Part shown: positions 20,679-33,601 of the stretch, piece by piece | Layout of the letters: each line of letters starts with the position of its first letter | Numbering within the stretch: position 1 is the stretch's first letter | Source of the DNA: Adineta vaga | Lineage: Eukaryota; Rotifera | DNA length: 64,000 bases | Direction: 5' to 3' | NCBI GenBank assembly: GCA_021613535.1 | Contig: CP075494.1 | Coordinates: 9,920,001-9,984,000, forward strand | Translations under genes and position numbers: made by a program | Notes under the pieces: generated by a model | Seen by the model: only the letters and a program-made list of their open reading frames with translations | Databases searched by the model: none | Told to the model about the DNA's origin: nothing

Positions 20679-21575
20679 TCATTTCGGTTGTCGTAAAAGA
20701 AGTAATGTCATAGCAGCATCGACAACTTCAACGCTAGGAGTTGAAGATGTTCCGGATAGATCGGTTTTCAAACGTTGTTTCTTTCTTTTCGTTTCTTCAA
20801 ATGATCCAAGATGATGAATAGTTTTATCTCGTTTACGATCTTTTAACGGACAACTATTTTCATCATTTGTATGACGAATTAAATCTCGTTGTCTTTCAGA
20901 ACATAAACGTTCGAATATATCAATTGTATATTGATTTGTTAGGGATAATTGTCGAGTATTCATAGTTAATAATGTGTCAAGTAAAAGTGAACGTTTTAAA
21001 CGATCAGTTGTCCATAATGGATAACGTAATTTAATTCCATTGATAGGATTTTTTGTTATTTTAGCAAAAAATGAGATTTGTTTTGTCATATGATAACGAA
21101 TTTTACTTTTTAAACGAGCACTATGAAGTAAATGTTCATCAGTTGAAGAGACAGTATTATTGTTCGTATTATTATTTGCAATTGATTGTTCAATATGTCG
21201 TTCAATCCAATCACATATTTCATTTAATGTTAATGTTCGAGATTTTGAACTTTCAATGGCAAATAAAATCCAAAAACATAGAGCAGAATGAGGTGGAGAA
21301 ACAATATCAGTCGTTGTAACTCGTTCACTCGAAGAATTTAACGATGAAGAATCATTATCATGTTCACTATCAGATGAATCAACAAGACTTGATGGTGGTG
21401 GAGATGAACGATGACGATGTTTATCATTAATATAACTTGGTAAACTTTTACTTAATGCTGGTACTGGATGTGTTGAACGTGATGATGAAGTTGAACGATC
21501 AAATATATCTGATTGTGTTAACCATGATAATTCCGTCAGATCATGATCAGATTGTTGCTTAAAATTAGTTAACAT
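20679..21575 (-). CDS. Divergent forkhead-like transcription factor
   Basis: A single 298-codon frame. About residues 95-192 fit a forkhead winged helix: PHSALCFWILFAIESS (usually KPPYSY..LI..AI), TLTLNEICDWIERHI (usually LTL.EIY.WI), then a helix-3 equivalent SKIRYHMTKQISFFAKI (usually NSIRHNLSLN.CF.K.) and LRYPLWTTD (usually G.YW.LDP). An Asn/Thr-rich insert of ~25 residues separates helix 2 from the recognition helix. The canonical recognition-helix Asn and His contacts are partly replaced (SKIRYHM), so DNA binding may be altered. N-terminal third is Ser-rich and acidic. An acceptor (TTTTCAG) lies 4 nt before the ATG, so a 5' intron or trans-splicing is likely and upstream coding exons cannot be excluded. 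Confidence 0.68.
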   Translation of the reverse strand: MLTNFKQQSDHDLTELSWLTQSDIFDRSTSSSRSTHPVPALSKSLPSYINDKHRHRSSPPPSSLVDSSDSEHDNDSSSLNSSSERVTTTDIVSPPHSALCFWILFAIESSKSRTLTLNEICDWIERHIEQSIANNNTNNNTVSSTDEHLLHSARLKSKIRYHMTKQISFFAKITKNPINGIKLRYPLWTTDRLKRSLLLDTLLTMNTRQLSLTNQYTIDIFERLCSERQRDLIRHTNDENSCPLKDRKRDKTIHHLGSFEETKRKKQRLKTDLSGTSSTPSVEVVDAAMTLLLLRQPK

Positions 21576-21837
21576 TAGTCTGAAAATAAGAGAAAAAAAT
21601 ATGTCACGTAAATTTTCTTTTTATTTGACATGTGCACTTCAAATTTAGTAATCTAGTATCGGACATATGAAAGTATGAATGACGTGTCTTTACAAAATTT
21701 GAAAACTAATAGTTTTTCTTCTGTGAAGTTTCTTACTATGTATAGAAGGTTAAAGAGCTAACTGATTCAAAGGATAAATATCGCTGATGATCTGACTTGT
21801 TCGTCTGTCTGAAGTCAAATAAACCTATGAGAAAAAA

Positions 21838-21864
21838 GAAGAAGAAGAAGAAGAAGAAGAAGAA
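21838..21864. repeat. (GAA)n microsatellite
   Basis: Trinucleotide run of about nine units. Confidence 0.85.
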
Positions 21865-22059
21865 AAAGAAGAAAAGTATGCAGAATCAAGAAGTAGAGAG
21901 TGAATGAGTGAGAATAATAGTAGCGTTGAGAAGGAGGAGACAAAGACGAAAAAGAGAAGAAAGAGGTGAGAGAGAAGTGGATTGAATCCTTCTCGCAGAG
22001 TTAGTCGTGAAGGTATGAGTGTGTATATGCGTGTGCCCGTCGAGAAGAAAGAAGAGATA

Positions 22060-22080
22060 GACGACGACGACGACGACGAC
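22060..22080. repeat. (GAC)n microsatellite
   Basis: About seven GAC units. Confidence 0.85.
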
Positions 22081-23966
22081 AAAGTAATACTGGTTAAGAA
22101 TGAGAGAACTACTGCTTAGCAACACGACATCTGTCTTCTACTACTCTGCTCAGTATACATGGAGACATTTACTTCTATATACTCATATATCTCGTGACAT
22201 CAGGATGAACGATGGAAAAATAGAAGTAGAGAGGGAGAGACAGAGACAGAGAGAAAAAAGAGAACTAAAAGATATATTGGCTTCCTTTTTCGGACGTATG
22301 CTGAAATATCTGCTTAGAATTGAGAAAATACTCAGTGAAAAAATTCCTTTTATCAAAGCAAACAATTCCGTCTATATATGATGTATGAGTAATAAAATAG
22401 GAGAAAAAACTAATGACTTATAATAATAATAATGATCTAACAACAAAATCTTCATATTTAAGTGATACTCTGAAGAAGAAAATTCAAATGACAAGCATAT
22501 TTTTAATATGAAACTCGGAAATAAATCTAACAAATGTTAATTTCCTTTTTATTTCAAATCGATGAGTTTGTCGTTAAATAAAAAAATACATCCATCAGTT
22601 TCTATTAGGAAGAAAACCTACCATCAACAAATATTCATTACTACGATTTCTGTTGTTTTCCCAGAGATTCAACATGAAATGAAGATATTGTTTCTTTTAA
22701 GTACCAAGGATTAATAGGATTGACTCGTAAATAAAAGAAGAGAGATGTTACATTTTTTATTGAAAAGTTTTACTCAGTTATTAATTATTAAAGATTACTT
22801 AGAAAGAACTCTCTCTTGTTTTTCAGACAATGACGTAGATGCTTTTTCCTTCTAGAAGAAGAAGAAGATAAGTACAGCTCAAATATGATTATTTCAGAAA
22901 GATTCATTATCAAAAAGAAAAACATACCTTGTTTTAATAAATATGATGTCATGTGTGAATGATCAAATAGACGAAAGTAGTTTCTTTACTATAAACAATA
23001 ACGCTCGACTGAAAATAATTACTTTCAAGTCAATCAGTAATATTTTGCACGCATATATAGACAATTTTTGAATTTGAAAAATAGTTCTTTCTTGTTCATT
23101 CGTTAATCCAGTAGATACTTCAAATTTTAATCTTATCAAACATCGAATTAATTGAATGATGAAGATAAGACTCGACTACTGAATCGATTATTCAGATTAG
23201 TTAGTATATAATTCTTTTCAAGCAGACTTAAACTTCTTATCTTGTAATTTTTACTCGCTGTGTTGATTGAAAAATTAACAAAATGATAGACATATCGATC
23301 GCTCAACATGTTTAAAAATGTAACACTGATAATTATGTAGAAAGTCGATTTCAAGAATGAAAGTTTTTCATTCACCGATGTTTAGATCATCTAATTCTAT
23401 CGTGTCTTATCAGAAGATCGATCTCAACATTCCTAAAATCAAATGACTTTGCAGACAGTTCGATGAAGGAACGTAATTTCCATAGTTAAATCAAAATTTA
23501 TCTGCATTTTTTTGCATCACTATGAAAGAAAATCTGATGAAACGACGATAAACCTCTTTCAAGATGACACTTAAGCATGCACGGAACGGAATAGAAAAAT
23601 CCCATTTTCTTTCTCGCTTTTTTTCAAATAATCTAATCAGCACAACCATCAAAAGTCCAATGAGAAAATTCTCACCGAAAGACTTTAACGAAATGACATT
23701 GATGATTGAGAAATGAATGATAAAACCAAGCAAATATCGAACTAAGTAATATGAATGACGTTATACTCACGAAAAAGGACATTTTTTCTATTGTCGACGA
23801 ATACTGCCATCTATGACGGTATGCAACCGTCGGTTACTTAGTAAATTCCAATACTCAACGACTTGATTTTGATTCCTTGCCAAGCGATAAACTGGGAAAA
23901 ATATATCTCTTTCAATCATTTCTTAGTTGTTTTGACTAAATCAAATTTATTTCTTTGTTAGATTCA

Positions 23967-26038
23967 ATGAGCGAACAAGAGAAAAGAGAGCTCTTAGAAG
24001 ATAAAGACAAATTATTCGAATATCTTTCGGAAAATTTGGAAGAAATAGAACAAACTCTTGACTCTGAAGCACAATTTATCGATAAAGATGTTGCTAACAG
24101 TATCGAATATATTGAACAGATCAAAACCAAGTTTTTGGAGAAAATTGAAGAATTTACAATGAAATTGCAAGACTTTCATCAACAAAGTACCGTATTATCA
24201 GAAGAAAACAAGGCCCTACTGCAGAGCAGCTCTAAAAAAATCGATGAATTATACGAATCAGGAAAGTATGATGAAGGTTAGTATAAGCCATTATCTACAA
24301 AATATGATTTTATTTCTTCTTTTTAAGCTTTAGAAGAATTTCAAAGCTATCGAAAGTCCCATAAAGAACGACAACGAATCCATCATGCTATACCTAAATT
24401 GCATTGCAATGAAGAAGATATTGATCAATTTTTTTCCTCGAATCTTCGATCAAATCAATCTTCAATTCAATCAAGAAATCTACCAGCATCAGTTCTATCA
24501 CCAAGAACGATTGATATTGATGATGAACAAGATGAAGGAAATATCAGTGAGAAACAAAAATCACGTCGAAATATGGAAATTGAAAATAACGATTCTGATC
24601 AAGAAGATACCATCAATACAAAAGAAGAACAAGAGCTACAAAAGTAAAACTTTCCAAGTTTATTGTTCTATATGCTCTATTCTGATTTAGAGAAACGTTT
24701 GGTAGTCGTTTAAAACAAATATCTAACAAACCACAATCGACACCGACACCACCTCCATCTACTAATACTGTTGTGTAAGATTAAATAGCATCATATTTCT
24801 TTTACAAAATCTATAAGAATGATAAGAGAATAATCATATAACTATTTCATTTTTAGCAAATCAGATAATCAATCGTCAACATCGACTACTTCCACTACTG
24901 ATACTCAACGTAAATATCTTTTTAGCACCCGACTCGCAACTAAATCAGACAACACAAATCAATCAGCTTCTAATCGTAATCCCTCGAATTCTACCCCCAC
25001 ACAAAACATTCACATCACGGCTCCTAACAATCATGAACAAATCAGATCCGCGTCGAATTCTACTTCATCACCGATTCGACCACTAACATCACCAAATCAA
25101 AACGATCAATTCCAACCTTTAACATTCAATCCAGGTAAGTACACAACTGATATTTTTTCTGTTTTTTATGCAGTTAAAGCTCATAAATGTTGTTTTTTTA
25201 AATTTCAGTTGTACTATATAAACTTGAAGACAATCGTTTTCTCTTAATGACCTGTGCCGGTCAAGATATTGTTCTTTTTAAATGTCAACGTAATCAATTA
25301 CATCGATGGAGTTTTGCAAAAATTGAACGATATACTCATGATGTTCGTGAACTTCCATGGCATGAAGGTTTAATTATATCAATGGGTTCAATTGATAAAT
25401 TTACAATTTATATGTTTACTGAACGAGAATTTCTTACTTATTTTGTTCGACCTGGTCGTCGAGGAATATCACGAATATTACCTCGTGGTAATGATGATGG
25501 ATCAGATCTAAATAATTACTCATATAATTTTTCTCAACGTGGAATTGGAACTGTTTATGATAAACATATGTATCATCTTTATTTAAATCGTAATTGTCAT
25601 TGGACATTATCGACATATTTACTTAAAACTGTTGCTAATTTGTATGATTATGATTTAAATATAGTTTTTCCTGATGTTGAACGTTTTATTCAATTCTGTG
25701 TTAATGAAAAAACAATTCATTTTCTTGTTCAAATGTGGGACTCGTCCTATGCTGTTGTATTTTGTTCAGTTAATAATTGCAATACCAATGATTGTTCATC
25801 ACCAGTAATTTTAACCGGTGCTCATGAACCATTAACAATCTGTTGTGTTCCTAATCGATCAACGAATCAATATCATTTTTATATTAATGATCCAGTCATT
25901 AACGTCTTACATGTGATCGATAGTGATAGATATTTATATAAACATTCGATTAAAGCTCATGCGATATGTTATGTCAGTGATAGAAATGAATTAATGGTTG
26001 TTACAGAAAATTCAATATGTTCGATTAATATCAATTAA
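23967..26038 (+). CDS. Coiled-coil protein with C-terminal beta-rich domain, unknown family
   Basis: Five exons in phase: 23967..24276, 24328..24643, 24691..24774, 24857..25134 and 25209..26038; 605 residues. N-terminal ~105 residues are charged and helical (EQEKRELLEDKDKLFEYLSE...), a probable coiled coil. Residues ~105-330 are low complexity, rich in Ser, Thr, Asn, Gln and Pro. The last ~275 residues contain repeated short beta-like segments (FTIYMFTEREFLTYFV, MYHLYLNRNCHW, IHFLVQMWDSSYAVVF, NELMVVTENSICSI) suggesting a beta-propeller or similar repeat fold. The layout recalls TRIM/NHL-type proteins without a RING or B-box, but no diagnostic motif is present. An acceptor (TTGTTAG) lies 6 nt upstream of the ATG. 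Confidence 0.75.
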
Positions 26039-26351
26039 GCGAATTCAATTTTTAAACAAAATAAAACAAAACTCTTGCGCATTTTGTCTGATGTATCAAA
26101 ATAGCTTTTGACTTTTTCTTACATCATCAATTGAAACACATCTGTGAATATCGAGTATCTCTAGTTTTTAAAGTATGAAATAAAACAACAAATCAACGAA
26201 TAGAATAGAATTCGGAAGTCTATTTATCGTCTAGTATTGACGAGAGTAGAGAATTAGTTTATTTCATAATGCAATCAAACAAAAATGTATGAACTGAAGA
26301 AAAAAAACAAGTACACATGAATATAAGAAATATGAAATGAAGTGTTTTTTT
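26039..26351. other. Convergent intergenic region
   Basis: 3' flanks of the coiled-coil gene and CEP41; poly(A)-type AATAAA motifs, nothing else seen. Confidence 0.6.
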
Positions 26352-28367
26352 TTATGGTTTCCATGGTTTTTCTGAAGCACTACTTAAATTTGAACGTTCA
26401 GAAGCGATTGAGAAACGTGAACTTTGTTTTGAAACTGATGTTAATGGACGTGATAAACGTGAACCATTATCTTGTGGTAATAAAATTTTTTCTAATTGTT
26501 GATTTAATTCATCAATATCATTCAAATTAAATTGTTCACGTGCATCAAACGTAATCTTTGGACCTGTAACTGGTTGCGTAGTACTAGCTAGTGATTGACC
26601 AACGGGTGCTTCTTGGCGAGCACTACCTGTTGATTGTGGACGTTTAGGTTTAGAAGATGTTCGTGATGTAGCTGATGATGTCCAAGATACAGGACAAGTA
26701 CCAGTTAAAAGACCACGAGGAAATTTTTGAACAGCATATTTCAAACCTAATATATACGTATGAAAAGGATTGAGATTTGTTCGAAATGAGTTTACCTCCA
26801 GAAAGTAAGAAGATATTATTATAACCACGTTCCATCATAACAGTTGCTGCTTGTGGAGCAATTCGTTCATCTTCATCATACAAGACTATAATTTTACCTT
26901 TATGATTTTTCTAAAAGTAAATATTCAGATAATTATTCTACGTAATTCATATTCGAACATAACCACTAGAACTATAATAATCTTATCAGTAAATCAATAT
27001 TACACATTCCTAGGTAATATAGTTGAGAATGAGATATTGATTACTCAATCAGAAGTTTGTCGGACATGATCAGTATATGCGAAAAAATGTATTTGTATAG
27101 ATTGCATAATCATATATGACAATAGAATCCTTCTTTTTATATTACCATGTATTTCTTTGATATAAAATAAATGAAATTGAGGTCTCGATCTATTCGAAAT
27201 CGTTTATTCTTTCTATCTTAACTGTTCGAATTATTTCAGATAAGTTTATCCAGATTACATACATAGAGAAGTAATTCTCTTGATTCATTATTTGAACAAC
27301 GTGAAAGCATTGCAGCTGGATAATGATGAGCTATAAGAACAGAACACATACAGGATGTGATTATTGTATTTAGAAACTAAAGTAAATTACCTGAAACAAT
27401 ATGATTAGTACGAAATTCATCTTTGTCACGAAGATCAACAATTAAATAGGGTCGTTCATCATATTCTAAATTCATTTGTTCACTCATTGGAGTTTTAGGT
27501 GTAATAGGTGTAGTTGAAGTACGACTTTGATGATTTCTATTTACATCCATTTCTCCAACACCACGAATAACACTAGAGAAAAACAAAGGTCAATTTGTTT
27601 CTCTTTTTCTTCTTCTACAATCAATACCTTTGTAATGTTGATCGTGTTGTTTCAGTACTCATCTGACTATCCTGTGTTTGAGGTCGATCAAGATCAGTTA
27701 ATGTACGATCCGATGCAATTGGATCTATTGAAAAGAAGAATAGAAATTTAATGATAAATGAGTCATAAAGTATCGTACCAAAATCAATCGGTTTTGGTGT
27801 TTCGAATGAATTAATCTCTGCAACTTGGATAATCTAAAATTATGAAAATATTCATCGAAATAATAAGAAAAAATATATCAGTAAAACAAACCAATTGAAC
27901 AAGTGTTGATATTTTCATACGTTTAAATATTTCACCTGCTTGCTGTTTACTTGCTAAACATAAAAAGAATTCAAAATTGACCGATGAAATGCAATTATTC
28001 GTGAGATCTGAAAGCGAGAGGGAGACTCAATACTATTTAAGATTGATTAGCATAATATTTCACACTGTTCATATCGGTGCATGTTTCTGGTACTAAAATC
28101 TAGATACTTACACGTTCGTAGTTCTTCATTACGTTTGAGAAATTTTGTCAGACTATCTCCTAAATAAATAACAATATATTCTCATTCTAAATTTCTACCG
28201 AAGTAACCTGTGTCAAGTGTTGATTGAACATTTTCATATTTTGGATTGCGTGGTATACGTTTTTCCAACGGCTAGAACAAAGATCAAAAACATCAAGAAT
28301 AAATAAATCAACTGCTTTCTTTTACATGAAGTGGTGGTTTTAAACGCTTTGATGTTATTACTGACAT
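26352..28367 (-). CDS. CEP41: CEP41, centrosomal protein with rhodanese domain
   Basis: Ten exons on the minus strand, in transcript order 28326..28367, 28208..28271, 28112..28159, 27892..27935, 27779..27833, 27628..27724, 27391..27572, 27263..27330, 26796..26910 and 26352..26746; 369 residues, against ~373 in human. Family landmarks in order: [53 protein letters not shown], rhodanese core [12 protein letters not shown]...NHIV (about 160), [40 protein letters not shown], and the terminal EKPWKP. The rhodanese active-site cysteine is replaced (YDEDER loop), as in other CEP41 proteins, so no sulfurtransferase activity is expected. Known role: tubulin glutamylation in cilia. All splice phases agree and many exon joins fall inside conserved motifs. 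Confidence 0.95.
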
Positions 28368-30212
28368 TGTCTTATAGTACGAGTTGTAAAGGTTAGAATT
28401 CAACTGTTCTACTAAATATTTTAACGTTTTATATTAATCAAGCATTACGTATGTATTCGTTCACCATAAGAGTTAAGCATTGTCAAGATACAACCTCGAT
28501 TTTGTACATTATTTCATGTGAGTTTTAAAAAGAATATTTCATGATTTTAAATTATAGATTTATTTCAACCGTCCATTATAGATACTGTTTTTGATCAAAT
28601 ATGTAAATTAAAGAGGTCGCTATATGTGAGTTTGTTTTTTATTTTAAGATATACGAGCAAATGGTCCTTGAACAGAATGAATTAAATGAGATTTCTTATC
28701 TCGTTTCATTCGTTACGCTTATTTCTTTTTTAATACAATCACGTAATACAGATCAAAAGATTGTTGTCTGCTATATCTCCTATTGAAAAAAGTATTATAT
28801 AAATGGACAATGTTATGGTCTTTGTCGTTCTGTTTTTTGCATGTATGTCTTTTCGTCAATCGTTCTTACATGTGCCCCATGCCTCTCCAAACATGTCAAG
28901 GATAACCAGAACAAAAAATATTCCTTCTTTCTCTTTCTCCCTTTCCTTTTTTTTCTTTTCCATTCTGTTGAAGAAAAGGAGTGGTGATGTGTACGTGTAT
29001 GTTAGTCGTAGTACTCTTACCATTACACACAAGGCATGATCTCGTCTATAGATGCATATATATATGTGCATGTTTATATGAGAACATGTTCTCGTTCTTT
29101 TTTTCTCACTCATTGCATCCTAAAAAAGTACGAATAGCATCTTGAGCATTCGCTTCACATAAAGGTAAAATCGAATCATTTCATATTTGTCCTTGTGTTA
29201 TTGACAAAAAACATAAATAACAACAAACAGCCGCATAGAATAGTTGTTTGTTATTAACAGACGTATATTCATTTGTCAATTGATATCTATAGAAAATCGT
29301 ATGTCGTACTTCATTATAGATATTTTCTTAAATGAATAAGTCAACAGAAACAGAAGAAGGAGAAGAAGAAGACGACGACGAAGAAGAAGAAGAAAAAAAA
29401 GTAAATGTCATTCGTTTTTTTTTGTACGAGAGGCAACAGCAGTCAGAGATATATTTCGAGCTGACACGTTACTTCAAAGCATACAAAGATGAAAATCGAT
29501 GGTTTCCTAATAACTTGATCTTTCTGTAACCTCTAGTGAACGCGAAAAAAAAGTATTTTCTTTTCGATTGATAAGAAGGTGATGATAGATGCATGTATTG
29601 ATACCAATAATCTTAATGAGAAATCATGTTAGAAATCGAACTTGATTTGTACCTTGAGGAAAAAACAAAATCAATTAGATTGTGTGAATCATCATGTCGT
29701 AATCATCAGGCAATTATTTAAGAATTAGAATAGAAAGAAGAGAGTAAAAAGGGACATTCGTCTTTTCTTTTTTTGCTTAGTTTCTACTAGATGATTTATT
29801 TCCTGCATATATTACGTCTGTACAAGAGAACATTATTTGTTGTAGAACGAAATGAAAATAGACGAAAGAGATGTTGATGGATAAAATAACCCTGAGTGAA
29901 GTATTCTCTACTGGTGAAGTACATCATCTGTGCTTTTATCGTCTAAACGTCAGTTTAAATCTCTCAAGACAAATCTATTGACATTAAAAGTAAATCTGTT
30001 AGATGAACAGTACAATTCTTATTTTTCTTTCGTATCTACCTGTACATATGCATTATATAATAGTACGTTTGATGCATTTTATGATCTTTTAAGTCTCGAT
30101 CATAAAAGTTGAAGGTTGTAAGGAGTTATTGTTTCTTTTTTTTTATTCATAAATTTGTCATATATATTCACTCTATTGGTATCTTTTTTTAGATTGATTG
30201 AATTCTTTCTTA
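28368..30212. other. Divergent intergenic region, 1.8 kb
   Basis: Promoter side of CEP41 and of the 7TM receptor gene. Purine-rich run at 29355..29398 and AT repeats; no gene supported. TTTTTTTAG at 30184..30192 is a strong acceptor 20 nt before the receptor ATG (5'-UTR intron or trans-splice site). Confidence 0.5.
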
Positions 30213-33200
30213 ATGTCAGTCGATTCTGATCAACATCGACCAACATTTCGTTTTCGCGATAAATTTTCACGTTTCAAAGATCGAGTAAAAGATAAAATTA
30301 GGGATAAATCAATTAAACACAATGTTACATTATTTGTTCATCATAATTTAACAACTAATGATACACATGACAGTTCTTCTTCAAGTTCACGTCATGGTTT
30401 TCGTCAACATATGCATCATTATAAAGATGTTTTAAAAAATAAGACACATTATACCGAAATTAAAGATAAAATAAAAGAAAAAATTGATGACAAATTCGAT
30501 TTACATGACAATAAAACGTATCCAAAAGGTTTCTATGATTCAATATTTAGTCCTGAAACTGAGAATGATGTATATTTACAGACTGCACTTATATGTTTAT
30601 GGGTTATAGCTGTTTTATGTATTATACCAACAATAATTGTTATATTTTTACCTGCAAGAAAGAAAACTCGCTCAACAACAAGTACAAATATGATTTTTTT
30701 TCACATATTTCTTTGTGAACTTTGTTATTTAACTTATGTACTATTGGCAATGATAAATGTAGCAAAAGATTTCCGTTTGGCATCGTTATTTTGTGATTTT
30801 GCAAATTATGGTATGTAGAAATTTGAATTTCTAATTCGATCGAATAATAAAATCAATATTGATAATTTTCATTTGATCAAATCAAATTGTATTTGAAAAA
30901 ATATTTCGCCAAGTAATCTGATATAATTATTAATGAGATTCAGTTATTCAATCAATAGGAAGAAAAATAAAGTATGAAGTGATGATATACCAATGGCATA
31001 TATCATCATCAAAGGAACGCATAACTCATTATGCAAACATGCCATTAAGTTATTCCGTATTTTTTTTATCGTTAGAAAAATATGTAAACAGGATTACGTT
31101 GAAGTATTTATTAGATGAGAATGAATAATTGTATAAGGAATTACTTTAGTTAGAGATAGCTAATTCGCTTTTTGAAAGATATCCAAAGAACATTTGGGAT
31201 ATATTAAACGGTAGACTGATTATTATCAAGATCTAATTATATCTTTTCGAGGAAAAATATAACAACTCGGAGAGTTTCCTTTCGGAATTGATGACATTTT
31301 AGTCGATAATAGTATGATTGATGCTGTTTATGTTTCAAAGTTTGAACAACCAATCATATTCTTCGAAGATGAGCTGTATATCATGTTTTTTTGATATTTT
31401 TACAAGGTCACATATGCCCAAAGACAGTTAATGCATGCTGTTATTCCCTGGACGAACATATGTACAAGATACTAACCGTAAATAGTGATAGACTAGATTG
31501 TATTCTCTTTATGACGATTCTATGATGTGATTTTCTAGTAAATATCAATTTGTTTTTAATTATAGGCATGTATGTAACAATTCCTATCATGCAATTTGCG
31601 CTACTTTTTCTCTCACTTGAACGTTTATCGAAACATTTTAATTTACCAATGACTTGGTCGAAAATATTTACAAAACCATATTTAATTCAATTAATTCTTT
31701 GTGTTATTTGGATTATTCTCGTTGCTCTACTTGTGACATTTATGTTTATTCGAAAACAATTTTCATTCAGTTTTATTAAAGATAAAGCTTATAGTTTAGC
31801 ACCACCGATTGTTGGTGATGTTGTGCATAAACTTGCTTCGCGTCGTCATCATTGTTCGATTGATGGTCGTTTATCATCGGTATTTAAAACTGTCATTATC
31901 ATTCTGTTTATTCTATTAATTGTAAAACCAATTCTATTTTCACTTGGTTTTAATTTATTAACACCAGTTTGTTGTCGTGGAAAGCGACGAGAAACGGAGA
32001 AACATGGTGATCGTCGAACAACAACTTTAGTGACAATATTTCTTGTATTGAATTTAATATTCTCATTTCCATTCTATTTTGTGTCAATGTTTAATAGTAT
32101 ATTAACACGTATTGATTCAACAAAAGATACGTTTTCATTAGTATTAAAAACTGCTTTTATATTACGAATAACAAATATTATATTTGAATGTTTGGCATTT
32201 TATATATTCGAAAGAAATTCATGGAATCTTTTAAGTAAATTGTTCTATTATGGGACATGCAAGAAATTTCCAATCTTTAAAGCAACATCGGATGATGATA
32301 TTATGTATACAAAAGATCCCGATGTTCAAGATCTTATTAATCGTACACGACGACGTTCAAATGATGATGAAGATGACGACGAAGACGACGACGATGATGA
32401 TGATGATGATGGAGTTGTAACAAAGAAGAAACGAATTATTAAGAAGAAAACAAACGACATAACTGAAAGTGAACCCGAAGAAGACAAAGATGATGATGAC
32501 GATGACGATGGAGCTTTCAGAAAAGTAAAAAAGAAACAATCAATTACCGAAAAAGACCAAACACAAGATGATAGTGATGAAGCGGAACCTATTACTAAAA
32601 AGACAAAGAAATCAAAGAAACAAGTTGTCAAAAGTAATAGTGACGACGATGAAATTGAAACAAAGAAAATTCGATCGACAAAACGAACATCAAAAACAAA
32701 GAAAGTTGTTACTGATGAAGAAGAAGATGATGATGACCAATCGGAACGTCGTGATAGTGATGATGAAGATAATGATACCAAACGTATTACGACGACGAAA
32801 CGAAAATCTCGAACAAAAAAAGCTGCTAGTGATGATGACGAGGAAGAAGAACAAAAAACTACCATAACTAAGAGAAGAAAATCACGTCCAAAAAGTGATG
32901 AAGATGACGAAGAAGAAGGTCAATCGAAAACTAAAAGAAGGTCACATCAAAAGATTGAAGAAGAAGAAGAAGATGATGATGATGATGATGATGACGATGG
33001 AGTTCCTATAAAAACGAAACGAAAATCTCGTAAGAAAATTGAACAAGAGGAAGAAGAAGAAAAAACACCGCCTACTATCAAACGAAAATCGCGTCCTAAA
33101 ATTCCAATTGAATTTGAACAAGAAGAAGAAACAATCAAAAAACCAAAACCGAAAGCACGTACAAAAGTGAAACGAGCAGAAAAAGAAGAAGAGGAAATTA

Positions 33201-33601
33201 TTCGAAAACCGAATAGTAAATCACATCACAATGATGTTGAAATTCGAATACCAAATGGAAAATCATCTTCTCATCGACCGACTACTACTGATACAAAACG
33301 TCGTTCAATAAGACCTTCACCATCACCCGTGGGAAGTGATGTCGAACGAGGCTCGATTGCTAGTCATTCATCAGCTAAAATTACTAAACCTGTCAAAACG
33401 AAGATACATTCATCGTCAACGGAACACAAACGAACTCGAACTATTTCACCTAGTACTAAACGATCTCATCAGCGAGCCGATCCTTCACCTTCATCTCGAC
33501 CGAAGACGAAAAAGCATCATCGTCACACAACAACTAAAACAAAGAAACGTCCGAAAAAAGATCATCATACTCGAATACTTGAAATGTCCGACGAAGTATA
33601 A
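30213..33601 (+). CDS. Seven-transmembrane receptor with a long alternating acidic/basic tail
   Basis: Exons 30213..30810 and 31566..33601 (phase 1), 877 residues. An extracellular N-terminus of ~115 residues, rich in basic residues and N-glycosylation motifs (NVT, NLT, NKT), precedes seven hydrophobic segments between about residues 120 and 445: ALICLWVIAVLCIIPTIIV, MIFFHIFLCELCYLTYVLL, PIMQFALLFLSLERL (TM3, ending ERL in place of DRY), LIQLILCVIWIILVALLV, TVIIILFILLIVKPILF, TLVTIFLVLNLIFSFPFYF, and a seventh. This suits a class A-like GPCR of no recognised subfamily. The remaining ~400 residues are poly-Asp/Glu blocks alternating with Lys/Arg clusters (KKKR, KRKSR), very unusual for a receptor. 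The 755-bp intron holds no gene. The first 15 codons upstream of the chosen ATG lack a start. Confidence 0.82.

Larger units (their letters stand above)
21576..23966. other. Divergent intergenic region, 2.4 kb
   Basis: Between two divergent genes. Rich in simple repeats: (GAA)n at 21838..21864, (GAC)n at 22060..22080 and GA-rich runs near 22230. Short frames here only mirror these repeats. No gene seen. Confidence 0.55.

Noticed and set aside
21825-22365. Several overlapping frames on both strands
   Set aside because: Translations of GAA, GAC and GA repeats.
29332-29529. Acidic 65-codon frame
   Set aside because: Encoded by a GAA/GAC simple repeat without splice partners or family resemblance.
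32326-32865. Minus-strand poly-Ser frame of 179 codons
   Set aside because: Complement of the Asp/Glu-rich tail of the 7TM receptor; no independent support.
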